DNA from: an uncultured Gammaproteobacteria bacterium
Lineage (GTDB): Bacteria > Pseudomonadota > Gammaproteobacteria > Pseudomonadales > UBA5518
Assembly: GCA_903921135.1 (NCBI GenBank)
Contig: CAIXOY010000657.1
Coordinates: 1-6,079, forward strand
DNA: 6,079 nt
Direction of reading: 5' to 3'
The notes beneath the pieces are model-generated. The model ran no database searches. It was given only the letters and a program-made list of their open reading frames with translations, and had not been told where the DNA came from. Positions 1 through 6,079 of the stretch are shown in pieces; the first letter of the stretch is position 1, and each line of letters opens with the position of its first letter. Made by a program: the position numbers and the translations under genes.

Positions 1-138
1 GACCCGGCACACGAGGTCTCGGTGCGCTGGGACGACCCGACGATCGGCATCGAGTGGCCGCTGGTGGATGGGCGCGCGCCCGCGCTATCGGCCAAGGATG
101 CTGCGGGGCTGGAGTTCGGGGTGGCACCGGCGTTTTGA
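1..138 (+). CDS. rmlC: dTDP-4-dehydrorhamnose 3,5-epimerase, C-terminal end (partial, 5' end outside window)
   Basis: Reading frame 1 is open from the first base to a TGA at 136-138 and gives 45 residues. They include VRWDDPTIGIEWPL and then ALSAKDAAGLEF. This matches the usual RmlC C-terminus, where a W-[ND]-D-P-x-I-x-I-x-W-P strand is followed by an LS-x-KD-x-x-x-x-x-F tail. RmlC epimerises C3 and C5 of dTDP-4-keto-6-deoxyglucose, the third step of dTDP-L-rhamnose synthesis in the cytoplasm. The catalytic His and Asp lie upstream of the window, so activity cannot be judged. The gene points toward the BVMO gene and ends 16 bases from it, while rmlD and rmlB lie beyond that gene on the other strand. 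The recognition rests on a short but characteristic tail. The tail alone cannot separate RmlC from a close sugar 3,5-epimerase of the same fold, but the rml neighbours favour RmlC. Confidence 0.88.
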   Translation, partial: DPAHEVSVRWDDPTIGIEWPLVDGRAPALSAKDAAGLEFGVAPAF

Positions 139-158
139 GGCGGTAGAGCGGGCCTCAA
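135..158. terminator. Inverted repeat spanning the convergent stop codons of rmlC and the BVMO gene (possible bidirectional terminator)
   Basis: TTGAGGC at 135-141 pairs perfectly with GCCTCAA at 152-158 around a 10-base loop. The repeat covers the rmlC TGA (136-138) on one strand and the BVMO TGA (155-157) on the other. Its position between convergent genes is where a shared terminator would be expected. Neither strand has a U-tract after the stem, so it is not a classical intrinsic terminator. It could also be a by-product of two facing TGA codons, which already contribute part of the symmetry. Confidence 0.3.
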
Positions 159-1759
159 CTACGCCGGAAGCCCCGGTAACCCTCCTCCACCGCGGCAGTG
201 CACAGCTGCGCAAAGCGCTGGAAACCACCCACGTAGATCATGAACACATCCGCCTTGCCGGCGATGTTGGTGCCGCGGTACCAGGAGTCTGCATGCCGGT
301 GCACCGTGGCATTCGCCACCTGCGATAGCTCGTCCTGCCACCAGTGCTCGGCCGTCTCGTCGGTCTGGATGCGCGTGAGCCCCTCGCGCTGCATGTCGTC
401 GATGATCCGCGCCGTCCAGTCGACCTGCCATTCGCCCGTGGTGATCATCTGTGCCTGTGCAGAGGGCGTCATGGGGCCGTGGATCATGAAGAGGTTCGGG
501 AAGCCCGCCACCATGGAGCCGAAATAGGTCGTGGGCCCCTCGCGCCACTTGTCCTGCAAACGCAGACCGCCCTCGCCCTCGATATCGATGCGTGTCATCG
601 CACCCGTCAGCGCATCGAAGCCCGTGGCAAGCACAATGACATCCAGCGGCCAAGTCCGCCCGGTGGTCTGCAACCCTTCCTCGCAGAAGGCCGTGATGGG
701 CGTGGCGCGCGCATCCACCAGCGTCACGTTGTCGCGGTTGAACATCGGGTAGTAGCCGTTGTCGATGCAGAGCCGCTTGCCGCCGATGGGATAGGTCGTG
801 GGGCACAGCAGGTGGGCGGTCTGTGGGTCCTTCACGATCTGGCGGATCTTGCGGCGCACGAAATCGCAGACCACCTCGTTCGCGGCCATGTCGGTCAGCA
901 CATCCGTGAAACAGACCAGCAACTGGAACGCGCTGCGGGAATGCCACGCGGCCTCGAGGATGCGCTCCTGCTCTTCCTTCGTGCACTCCAGCGCCGAGAC
1001 CGTGGGGTACTTCACCAGCGAGGCGCCGTAGGTCTCGAGCATCTGCTTGCGGCGCTCGGGGTAATGCGCTTTCCAGTCGCGTTCATAGTCGGGGTCCACC
1101 GGGCGGTTACCCGAAGGCATGCTGAACGCCGGCGTGCGCTGGAACACGTACAGGTGCTCTGCCTGCTCCGCGATGATCGGTGCGGCCTGCACGCCGGAGG
1201 AACCCGTGCCCACCAGACCCACGCGCTTGCCGCTGAAATCCACGCCCTCGCGCGGCCACTCGGTGGTGTGCAGCACCTGCCCGCGGAAGCTCTCGCGGCC
1301 GGGCCATTCGGGGGTATTCGATGCCGTGAGGCTGCCGGTTGCCGCGATGACATAGCGGCAGACCAGATGGCCGCCACGATCCGTCCACACGTGCCAGAGG
1401 TTGCTGCTCTCGTCGAAACGCATCCGCGTGACGCGCGTCGAGAGCCGGATGCGATCGCGCAGTGCAAAGCGGTCTGCCACGTGGTTGGCGTAGCGTTCGA
1501 GATCGGGCTGCGCGGCGAAGAGTTCGGGCCAGCGCCACTCCTGCTGCAGATCGTTGTCGAAGCCGTAGGAATACTCGGCGCTCTCGATGTCGACGCGGGC
1601 GCCCGGGTAGCGGTTCCAGTACCAGGTGCCGCCCACGCCATCACCCGCCTCGAGGCAGAGCACCTCGTAGTCGCGCCGCAGGCGATAGAGCGCGTACATG
1701 CCGGAGAAGCCAGCCCCGATGATGACAATGTCGAGGGTTTCGGGAGCGCTGTCGTTCAT
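155..1759 (-). CDS. Type I Baeyer-Villiger monooxygenase (FAD/NADPH-dependent)
   Basis: This 534-residue protein has every landmark of a type I BVMO, which uses NADPH and O2 to insert oxygen next to a ketone and make an ester or lactone. The first Rossmann motif, GAGFSG, is at 15-20, with E37 placed to hold the FAD ribose. The second fingerprint, GG-x-W-x4-YPG-x3-D, runs from 43 to D57, the usual active-site Asp. The family fingerprint F-x-G-x3-H-x3-W is at 158-168. The NADPH motif GTGSSG is at 184-189 and is followed by FQRTP with R208. The K328-R329 pair sits where cyclohexanone and phenylacetone monooxygenases carry their catalytic Arg. DVIVLATG is at 373-380. The length matches cyclohexanone monooxygenase (about 540). 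I see no signal peptide, so it should be cytoplasmic. The substrate cannot be read from sequence: a cyclic, linear, aryl or steroid ketone are all possible. The start is the ATG at 1757-1759. It has no good Shine-Dalgarno but sits just before the FAD motif. The gene follows rmlB by 48 bases on the same strand and may be co-transcribed with it. Confidence 0.93.
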   Translation of the reverse strand: MNDSAPETLDIVIIGAGFSGMYALYRLRRDYEVLCLEAGDGVGGTWYWNRYPGARVDIESAEYSYGFDNDLQQEWRWPELFAAQPDLERYANHVADRFALRDRIRLSTRVTRMRFDESSNLWHVWTDRGGHLVCRYVIAATGSLTASNTPEWPGRESFRGQVLHTTEWPREGVDFSGKRVGLVGTGSSGVQAAPIIAEQAEHLYVFQRTPAFSMPSGNRPVDPDYERDWKAHYPERRKQMLETYGASLVKYPTVSALECTKEEQERILEAAWHSRSAFQLLVCFTDVLTDMAANEVVCDFVRRKIRQIVKDPQTAHLLCPTTYPIGGKRLCIDNGYYPMFNRDNVTLVDARATPITAFCEEGLQTTGRTWPLDVIVLATGFDALTGAMTRIDIEGEGGLRLQDKWREGPTTYFGSMVAGFPNLFMIHGPMTPSAQAQMITTGEWQVDWTARIIDDMQREGLTRIQTDETAEHWWQDELSQVANATVHRHADSWYRGTNIAGKADVFMIYVGGFQRFAQLCTAAVEEGYRGFRRS

Positions 1760-1787
1760 GCCGGGTACCGCGTGCTCATCCGGGTAA

Positions 1788-1802
1788 GGCGCTCGAGGCG
1801 CC
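1788..1802 (-). other. Short GC hairpin in the rmlB-BVMO spacer
   Basis: GGCGC at 1788-1792 and GCGCC at 1798-1802 form a perfect 5-bp stem around a TCGAG loop, beginning 5 bases beyond the rmlB stop codon in the direction of transcription. No T-run follows on the minus strand, so it is a poor intrinsic terminator. It might act as a weak attenuator or as a 3'-end stabiliser that separates rmlB expression from the monooxygenase gene. A stem this short also arises easily by chance in GC-rich DNA. Confidence 0.25.
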
Positions 1803-1807
1803 GTGAT

Positions 1808-2890
1808 TCATTGCGCCTGCAGATAGCTGCCGTCCTGGATCGCGCGCCACCAGCCCTCGTTGGCCAGATACCACGCGAAGGTTTTGCGGATACCCGTCTC
1901 GAAGCTCTCGGCCGGCAGATAGCCCAGCTCACCCATGATCTTGCGGGCGTCGATGGCGTAGCGGCGATCGTGGCCCGCACGATCTTTCACGAAGGTGATC
2001 AGAGAGCGCGAGGCCTGCCCGCGAGCAGGCGGCGCAGCCGGGAAGCGCGCCGCGAGCGTGGCATCGGCGGCGAAGGCTTCGTCGGCAAGATCACAGAGCA
2101 GGTTCACGATGTCGATGTTCGCCCACTCGTTGTTGCCGCCGATGTTGTAGCTCTCGCCGGGGCGGCCGCCTTCGATCACCAGTTCGATGCCGCGGCAGTG
2201 ATCGGTCACGTAAAGCCAGTCGCGGATGTTCAGTCCGTCGCCGTAGATGGGCAGCGGCTCGCCGGCGAGCAGGCGCGTGATGCAGAGCGGGATCAGTTTT
2301 TCGGGGAAGTGGAAGGGCCCGTAGTTGTTCGAGCAGTTGCTGGTGCTCACCTCGAGGCCGTAGGTGTGGTGGTAGGCGCGCACCAGGTAATCGGAACCGG
2401 CCTTGCTCGCGGAATACGGCGAATTCGGCGCGTAGGCGAGGGTTTCGGTGAAGGCCGGCGCGTCGGGCTCGAGCGAGCCGTAAACCTCGTCGGTAGAGAC
2501 GTGGTGGAAGCGGTGCGCTTTGCCCGACCCTGCGAGCCAGACCTCGCGCGCCGCTTTCAGCAGGCTATGGGTGCCCACAACGTTGGTCTCGATGAAGGCA
2601 TCGGGGCCGGTGATGGAGCGGTCGACGTGGCTCTCGGCGGCGAAGTGCACGATCGTGTCGACGCCCTCTTCGCGCAGCAGCGAGGAGACACGCGCGGTGT
2701 CGCGGATGTCGGCATGCACGAAAGAGAAACCGGTGTGCCCGGCAAGCGCGGCAAGGTTCGCGCGGTTGCCCGCGTAGGTGAGCGCGTCATAGCCGATCAG
2801 CCGGTCGCCGGGGTGGCGGGCGAGCCAGTCATGGCAGAAGTTCGATCCGATGAAACCGGCGGCACCAGTCACCAGCAGCGTGCGTGTCAT
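1808..2890 (-). CDS. rmlB: dTDP-glucose 4,6-dehydratase
   Basis: RmlB converts dTDP-D-glucose to dTDP-4-keto-6-deoxy-D-glucose, the second step toward dTDP-L-rhamnose, using a tightly bound NAD+. The 360-residue protein is an extended short-chain dehydrogenase of normal RmlB length. It has the NAD motif G-x2-G-x2-G at 9-15 and DALTYAGN at 35-42, the RmlB signature after the second strand. HFAAESHVDRS is at 82-92. The dehydratase triad Thr-Asp-Glu is at 133-135 within STDEVYG, and YSASK at 159-163 carries the catalytic Tyr and Lys. LNIRDWLYV, in the C-terminal sugar-nucleotide half, is also typical. All key residues are present. The ATG at 2888-2890 is one base downstream of the rmlD stop and has a strong ribosome binding site inside the rmlD end, which fixes the start and implies a shared transcript. 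The general dehydratase for other dTDP-deoxysugars has the same sequence type, but the rmlC and rmlD neighbours favour the rhamnose role. Confidence 0.97.
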   Translation of the reverse strand: MTRTLLVTGAAGFIGSNFCHDWLARHPGDRLIGYDALTYAGNRANLAALAGHTGFSFVHADIRDTARVSSLLREEGVDTIVHFAAESHVDRSITGPDAFIETNVVGTHSLLKAAREVWLAGSGKAHRFHHVSTDEVYGSLEPDAPAFTETLAYAPNSPYSASKAGSDYLVRAYHHTYGLEVSTSNCSNNYGPFHFPEKLIPLCITRLLAGEPLPIYGDGLNIRDWLYVTDHCRGIELVIEGGRPGESYNIGGNNEWANIDIVNLLCDLADEAFAADATLAARFPAAPPARGQASRSLITFVKDRAGHDRRYAIDARKIMGELGYLPAESFETGIRKTFAWYLANEGWWRAIQDGSYLQAQ

Positions 2891-2891
2891 C

Positions 2892-3758
2892 TCAGGCCTG
2901 CTCCTTCAGTTCGTCCAGCATCTGCCGCAGCGCCGCGCGCCAGTGCTGGCGTGGCGCGGCGAGCAGCGCCAGGGTATCGGTCTTGTCGAGAACGCTGTAG
3001 GCCGGGCGGCGCGCGGGCGTGGGGTAGTCCTCGGTGCGGATCGGGTCGACAGGCACCGCGCGCGAAAGAAGGCCACGTTCCAGTGCTTCTTCCTGGATGG
3101 CGACGGCAAAGTCATACCAGCTCGCCACGCCGAGGTCCGTCCAGTGCAGCGTAAGACCTGACTGTGTCCCCAGACCCGACTCCCACACGGCCTGCGCAAG
3201 GCCTTTGGCCCATGTCGGCGTGCCAATCTGGTCTGCGACCACGCCGAGGCGGTCACGGCTGCCCATGAGGCGCAGCATCGTCTTCACGAAATTGGCACCG
3301 TGCGCGGAATAGACCCACGCCGTGCGCAGGATGATCGCGCCGGGCAGGGCCGCGCGAACCTGGCGCTCGCCTTCCAGTTTGCTGGCACCGTAGGCGCCCA
3401 CCGGCGCGGGCGCCTGGCCCGGCAGGTAGGGGCTGGCAGAGACACCATCGAAGATGAAATCCGTGGACACGTGCACCATCCGCGCGTCGAGGCGCGCGGC
3501 GGCACGGGCGAGCGCACCGGTGCCGGCGCCGTTCACACGGAAGGCGAGATCGGATTCGGATTCGGCGCGATCGACGGCGGTGTAGGCAGCGGCATTCAGG
3601 ATGATGCGCGGGGCGAGGGCGAGCACGCGCTCCTCGACATCAGGGCCAGCAAGATCCAGCGCCGTGCGATCAAGGAAGTGCGCGTCCACACCGGGCGGTA
3701 CGGTACGCGCGAGTTCGTGGCCGAGTTGGCCGTTGGCGCCGGTGACCAATACCTGCAT
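2892..3758 (-). CDS. rmlD: dTDP-4-dehydrorhamnose reductase
   Basis: RmlD reduces dTDP-4-keto-L-rhamnose to dTDP-L-rhamnose with NAD(P)H, the last step of the pathway. The start chosen is the ATG at 3756-3758, giving 288 residues, close to the usual 290-300. The protein then begins MQVLVTGANGQLG, with the nucleotide-binding G-x2-G-x2-G at 7-13 directly at the N-terminus, as in the family. Other landmarks are NAAAYTAVDRAE at 55-66, STDFIFDG at 98-105, the catalytic YGASK at 123-127, RTAWVY at 145-150, DQIGTPTW after residue 170, and an RRPAYSVLD stretch near the C-terminus. The frame stays open upstream to about 4073, but that extension is not RmlD-like and overlaps the divergent gene, so I reject it. 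The family more often has Tyr-Val where this protein has F101-I102, a mild change. The gene leads the minus-strand unit and has only a weak AGGCGG-like ribosome site. Confidence 0.96.
   Translation of the reverse strand: MQVLVTGANGQLGHELARTVPPGVDAHFLDRTALDLAGPDVEERVLALAPRIILNAAAYTAVDRAESESDLAFRVNGAGTGALARAAARLDARMVHVSTDFIFDGVSASPYLPGQAPAPVGAYGASKLEGERQVRAALPGAIILRTAWVYSAHGANFVKTMLRLMGSRDRLGVVADQIGTPTWAKGLAQAVWESGLGTQSGLTLHWTDLGVASWYDFAVAIQEEALERGLLSRAVPVDPIRTEDYPTPARRPAYSVLDKTDTLALLAAPRQHWRAALRQMLDELKEQA
2901..2906 (-). promoter_or_regulatory. Ribosome binding site of rmlB embedded in the rmlD 3' end
   Basis: On the minus strand the sequence AAGGAG lies 10 bases before the rmlB ATG and encodes the Lys-Glu near the end of RmlD. 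It is the clearest Shine-Dalgarno in the window. It supports the ATG at 2888-2890 and suggests that rmlB translation is coupled to rmlD. Confidence 0.7.
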
Positions 3759-3804
3759 CGACGAGATCCGCCTGTGGAGTGCCGGCGATGGTAGCACGGC
3801 ACTT

Positions 3805-3828
3805 GTCGCGGGCATGGCCCGCTCCCAC
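3805..3828 (-). repeat. REP-like (repetitive extragenic palindromic) element
   Basis: Read on the minus strand, these 24 bases begin GTGGGAGCGGGCCATGCCCG. The core is a perfect 6-bp stem: on the plus strand GCGGGC at 3808-3813 and GCCCGC at 3817-3822, with a 3-base loop ATG. A GTGG head followed by a GC-rich imperfect palindrome is the layout of REP elements mobilised by RAYT (REP-associated tyrosine transposase) proteins. Very similar repeats are, from memory, frequent between genes in Pseudomonas and Xanthomonas relatives. Only one clear copy is present, so its repetitive nature is inferred. It could stabilise mRNA ends or bind DNA-bending proteins between the two promoters. Confidence 0.65.
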
Positions 3829-3862
3829 GGAGCGAGCAGCGCCACTCCCGCATGGGGCAGCG

Positions 3863-3891
3863 CTGACTTGGCCCGGGTCATCCGGCATACT
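3863..3891 (+). promoter_or_regulatory. Candidate sigma70-type promoter for the membrane-protein pair
   Basis: CTGACT at 3863-3868 matches four of six -35 consensus bases. CATACT at 3886-3891 matches four of six -10 bases. The spacing is exactly 17 bases. A start of transcription near 3898 would leave a leader of about 33 bases before the ATG at 3931, and that supports this start over the in-frame ATG at 3814, which lies upstream of the promoter. The boxes are imperfect and no transcription data are available. Confidence 0.45.
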
Positions 3892-3930
3892 CGCCCCATC
3901 ACTGCCAATGAGCACTCTCCCCTGGACAGC

Positions 3931-5430
3931 ATGCCGGTTGCACGCGCCGGGAGCCGCCTGCCGGCCCACCTCCTGCTCGCCGCGGCGAGCCTCGCGATGT
4001 CGGGGCTCGCGATCCTGCGCGATCCTCTGGTAAACGAGGACGGCATCCCCTTCCTGTTGCAGTCGGAGGGCATACTCGGCGCGATGTCGGGCGCGGGTGA
4101 GGCGCCCGCGGGCTGGTCGCTCTACGCCTTCCTGATCGCCGCGCTGCAAACACTCACGGGGCTGGGCAGCATCGCCAGCGCGCAAGCTCTGGATGCGGCG
4201 CTGCTCGCCATGCTCACGCTCTGCTTCGCGTCGCTGCTGGAACTGCTGGGCACCGAGCGCAGGTTCTTTTTCTGGGGCGCGCTCGCGCTGCTGCTGTTCC
4301 CGCGGCTGAACGAATACCGCGGACACATCGCGGCAGACATCGGCTTCTGGGCGTTCCTCGTGGCATCACTGGTGCCGCTGGCACGCTACCTCGCGTCCCC
4401 GCGCTGGGAACACGCGATCGGCTGGGCGCTGCTCACCGCGGTGGCGGGCGCCTTCCGGCCCGAGGCGCTGGTCTTCGGAGCACTGCTGCCGCTCGCCTGT
4501 CTGGCACCGGGCGCGGAGGCACCGAAACTGCAAGCAATGGTCCGGCTCTACGCGGCCCTGCTGGGGCTCGCGGTGCCCCCCTTGGTGGCAGCGGCCAGGT
4601 TCGGCTTCGTCCCGCCATTGGCAGACGCCGTCTTCGGCCAGCTGCAATCCACGCTGCAGGGCATCGGCAGCGGCTTCGGTGAGGCCGCTGCACAACTCGG
4701 CAACCGGGTGCTGAACCACCGCGCCGGGGGAATGGCCGGCGCCTCGCTCACGGCCGCGCTCTCCGCGGTGCTGTTGCTCGAACTGCTGCGTTCGATGGGC
4801 GTCGCCTACGCGCTGCTGCTCGGCTGGGCGGCTTTCACGCGGCGCTCGCTCCTGCCCGAGGGTGGGCGCGGCTTGCAGCGCTCACTCGTCCTCGGCGGCC
4901 TCGTGGTGGCCGGGGCTTTCCTCGCGGCGCAGCAATTCGTGGGCGGACGGCAGCTGATGCCGCTCTGCCTCGCGCTGGTGGTGCCTTGCGCCTTCGCCGC
5001 GCGCGAACTCCTGCTGGCGGCACTGCAGAGCCCGCGCCCCACGGCGGCGCGTATCGGGCTGGGCGTGCTGGTGTTGGCACTGCTCGCCGACGGCTTCCTG
5101 AGCGTGGGCAGCCGCCGCAGCTACCTGCCCGAGAGCATTGCGTGGATCCAGAAAAGCGTGCCACCGGGTAGCCGCATCTTCAGCAACGATGGCCGCCTCG
5201 CCTATTACAGCGGCGGCGTCGTGGCGTGGGACGCGCTGCCCGCCGCAACCGCGCAGATCACCGCCGGAGAGGCACCCGTCTCGGGCACCGACTACTGGCT
5301 GATCCATCTCGGCCGGGATGACGCCGGGCTGGACGCGGCCATCGCGGCCTACGGTTCGCGACTCGAGCCCGTGGCGCGTTTCGGTGAGCCGGGCGGGCCC
5401 GGCGTGCTGGTGCTGCGTCCGGCCCCATGA
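3931..5430 (+). CDS. Polytopic membrane protein, probable GT-C-type glycosyltransferase (first of a tandem pair)
   Basis: The protein has 499 residues from the ATG at 3931 and is strongly hydrophobic. I see roughly ten membrane segments, the first at about 12-29, then a soluble C-terminal part from about 395 to 499. This is the plan of GT-C glycosyltransferases, which transfer sugars from polyprenyl-phosphate donors on the periplasmic side. After the first membrane segment comes N35-E36-D37-G38, where GT-C enzymes carry the acidic catalytic loop. NEYR at 127-130 is followed by D136-x-GFW, and FRPEAL is at 175-180. GGRQLMP at 338-344 resembles the late R-x-L-x-P segment common in these enzymes. 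The assignment rests on architecture and placement, not on a recognised family match, and donor and acceptor are unknown. The frame is open back to 3601, but that part overlaps rmlD and lacks hydrophobic character. The ribosome site is weak. The next gene overlaps it by four bases, so they form an operon. Confidence 0.7.
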   Translation: MPVARAGSRLPAHLLLAAASLAMSGLAILRDPLVNEDGIPFLLQSEGILGAMSGAGEAPAGWSLYAFLIAALQTLTGLGSIASAQALDAALLAMLTLCFASLLELLGTERRFFFWGALALLLFPRLNEYRGHIAADIGFWAFLVASLVPLARYLASPRWEHAIGWALLTAVAGAFRPEALVFGALLPLACLAPGAEAPKLQAMVRLYAALLGLAVPPLVAAARFGFVPPLADAVFGQLQSTLQGIGSGFGEAAAQLGNRVLNHRAGGMAGASLTAALSAVLLLELLRSMGVAYALLLGWAAFTRRSLLPEGGRGLQRSLVLGGLVVAGAFLAAQQFVGGRQLMPLCLALVVPCAFAARELLLAALQSPRPTAARIGLGVLVLALLADGFLSVGSRRSYLPESIAWIQKSVPPGSRIFSNDGRLAYYSGGVVAWDALPAATAQITAGEAPVSGTDYWLIHLGRDDAGLDAAIAAYGSRLEPVARFGEPGGPGVLVLRPAP

Positions 5431-6079
5431 ACCACGCAGTAGCCCTGCTGTCGCGTCATCGGGCGGCCCTTTTCTACGGGGCGGCTGGCCTCGCGATGTT
5501 CGTGTTCGCCAACCTGCGCAGCCCCCTGCCCAACGAAGACGGCGTGCTCTACCTGATGCTCGCAGAGCGCATCAGCGAGGGCGGGCTCGCCGCGGGTTTC
5601 GATCTCTTCGACCGCCCGCTCTACTCCGGCATGATCGCGGTGATCCACGGCATCACGGGGCTGGGTTTCGTGGCCTCCGCTCACGTGCTGAACGCGAGCT
5701 GCGTGCTCGGGATGGTGGCGGCCTTCCTGCTGCTCTGCCGCACCTTGTACGACGATGCCTCGGTGGTGCCGTGGGCGGCCGCTCTGCTGCTCGCACACCC
5801 GAAGATCAACAACTACTTCGCCTTCGTGATCCGTGATCTGGGCTACTGGTGCCTGCTGCTGACGGCACTGGTGTTCTTCCTTCGCTTCGTCCGCGCGGGC
5901 GGCCGCCACCGCCTGGCGGGATGGGCCGTGTGCGTACTGCTGGCTGCAGCGTTCAAACCGGAGGCACTTGCCTTCGGCGTGGTGCTGCCGCTCGCGCTGC
6001 TCTGGCAGGGCCGCTGGCGGGCGCTGCGGGATGCCGCGTTCGCGTGGTCGCTGATCCTGCTGCCGCTCGGCGCCGCGGC
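5427..6079 (+). CDS. Polytopic membrane protein, probable GT-C-type glycosyltransferase (second of a tandem pair; 3' end outside window)
   Basis: The ATG at 5427-5429 overlaps the TGA of the previous gene (5428-5430) as ATGA, so translation is probably coupled. No separate Shine-Dalgarno is visible. The window holds 217 residues, all in one open frame. The protein aligns to its upstream neighbour without gaps at a constant offset of one residue: NEDG at 36-39, TGLG at 77-80, HPKINNY then D137-x-GYW, and FKPEALAFG at 176-184. My hand count is 59 identities over 162 aligned positions, about 36 percent. The two are therefore clear paralogs. The visible part covers the N-terminal membrane segments and the putative acidic catalytic loop. 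The proposed role, transfer of a sugar from a lipid-linked donor in the periplasm, is inferred from architecture and from the nearby rhamnose genes. The C-terminal soluble domain, if present, lies outside the window. Confidence 0.72.
   Translation, partial: MNHAVALLSRHRAALFYGAAGLAMFVFANLRSPLPNEDGVLYLMLAERISEGGLAAGFDLFDRPLYSGMIAVIHGITGLGFVASAHVLNASCVLGMVAAFLLLCRTLYDDASVVPWAAALLLAHPKINNYFAFVIRDLGYWCLLLTALVFFLRFVRAGGRHRLAGWAVCVLLAAAFKPEALAFGVVLPLALLWQGRWRALRDAAFAWSLILLPLGAA

Larger units (their letters stand above)
3759..3930. other. Divergent intergenic region between rmlD and the first membrane-protein gene
   Basis: These 172 bases separate the two diverging units and should contain both of their promoters. 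They hold a REP-like palindrome (3805-3828), a 7-bp direct repeat GCAGCGC (3836-3842 and 3857-3863), and a reasonable right-facing promoter (3863-3891). I could not find a convincing left-facing promoter for rmlD. A TACCAT on the minus strand at 3788-3793 has no matching -35 box. Confidence 0.75.

Noticed and set aside
68..328. Small + strand open frame overlapping the rmlC end and the BVMO 3' end
   Set aside because: It lies in a shifted frame over rmlC codons and antisense to the BVMO gene, with Arg-rich composition typical of a shadow frame.
344..3154. A 936-codon open frame on the + strand, antisense to the BVMO, rmlB and rmlD genes
   Set aside because: It is opposite three well-supported genes, has low-complexity Arg/Ala/Gly/His-rich composition and matches no family I know. 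Long antisense open frames are expected in very GC-rich coding DNA.
3788..3793. TACCAT on the minus strand as a -10 box for rmlD
   Set aside because: At 17 bases upstream the hexamer is CATGCC, inside the REP element, which does not resemble a -35 box. Too weak to annotate.
3601..3930. N-terminal extension of the first membrane protein upstream of the ATG at 3931
   Set aside because: It overlaps the conserved rmlD N-terminal coding region, lacks hydrophobic character, and runs through the REP element and the proposed promoter.
3759..4073. N-terminal extension of RmlD to a far upstream start
   Set aside because: The nucleotide-binding motif of RmlD begins directly after the ATG at 3758. The extension overlaps the divergent membrane-protein gene and shows no family similarity.
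5318..5836. 172-codon + strand open frame across the junction of the two membrane-protein genes
   Set aside because: It is out of frame with both paralogs, whose alignment supports their frames on each side. No recognisable domain.

Overview
The window is very GC-rich bacterial DNA with densely packed genes whose third codon positions are mostly G or C. It looks like a Gram-negative proteobacterium. A gammaproteobacterium is my best guess, from the protein style and from one REP-like palindrome of a type I associate with Pseudomonas and Xanthomonas relatives. I cannot place it to genus.

Layout: (1) Positions 1-138, + strand, hold the last 45 codons of rmlC (dTDP-4-dehydrorhamnose 3,5-epimerase). 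(2) Positions 155-3758, - strand, hold a three-gene unit transcribed rmlD, rmlB, then a type I Baeyer-Villiger monooxygenase (BVMO) gene. rmlC and the BVMO gene converge with only 16 bases between their stop codons, and a perfect 7-bp inverted repeat covers both stops. (3) Positions 3759-3930 are a divergent intergenic region with a REP-like palindrome and a plausible sigma70-type promoter facing right. (4) Positions 3931-6079, + strand, hold two tandem paralogous membrane proteins that resemble GT-C glycosyltransferases. Their genes are joined by a 4-base ATGA overlap, and the second runs off the window edge.

How it fits together: RmlB, RmlC and RmlD are three of the four enzymes that make dTDP-L-rhamnose, the donor for rhamnose in O-antigen and other surface glycans. 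rmlA is not in the window and may lie to the left of rmlC. The two membrane proteins on the right are plausible glycan-assembly enzymes that would use polyprenyl-phosphate sugars, so the region looks like part of a surface-polysaccharide locus. The BVMO is the outlier. It is an apparently intact oxygenase for ketones, placed at the 3' end of the rmlDB unit, where it splits the rhamnose genes into two convergent arms.

I see no RNA genes, CRISPR array, transposase or phage gene. Nothing here is clearly a new system. The points most worth a second look are the tandem GT-C-like pair and the BVMO placed within the rml cluster.
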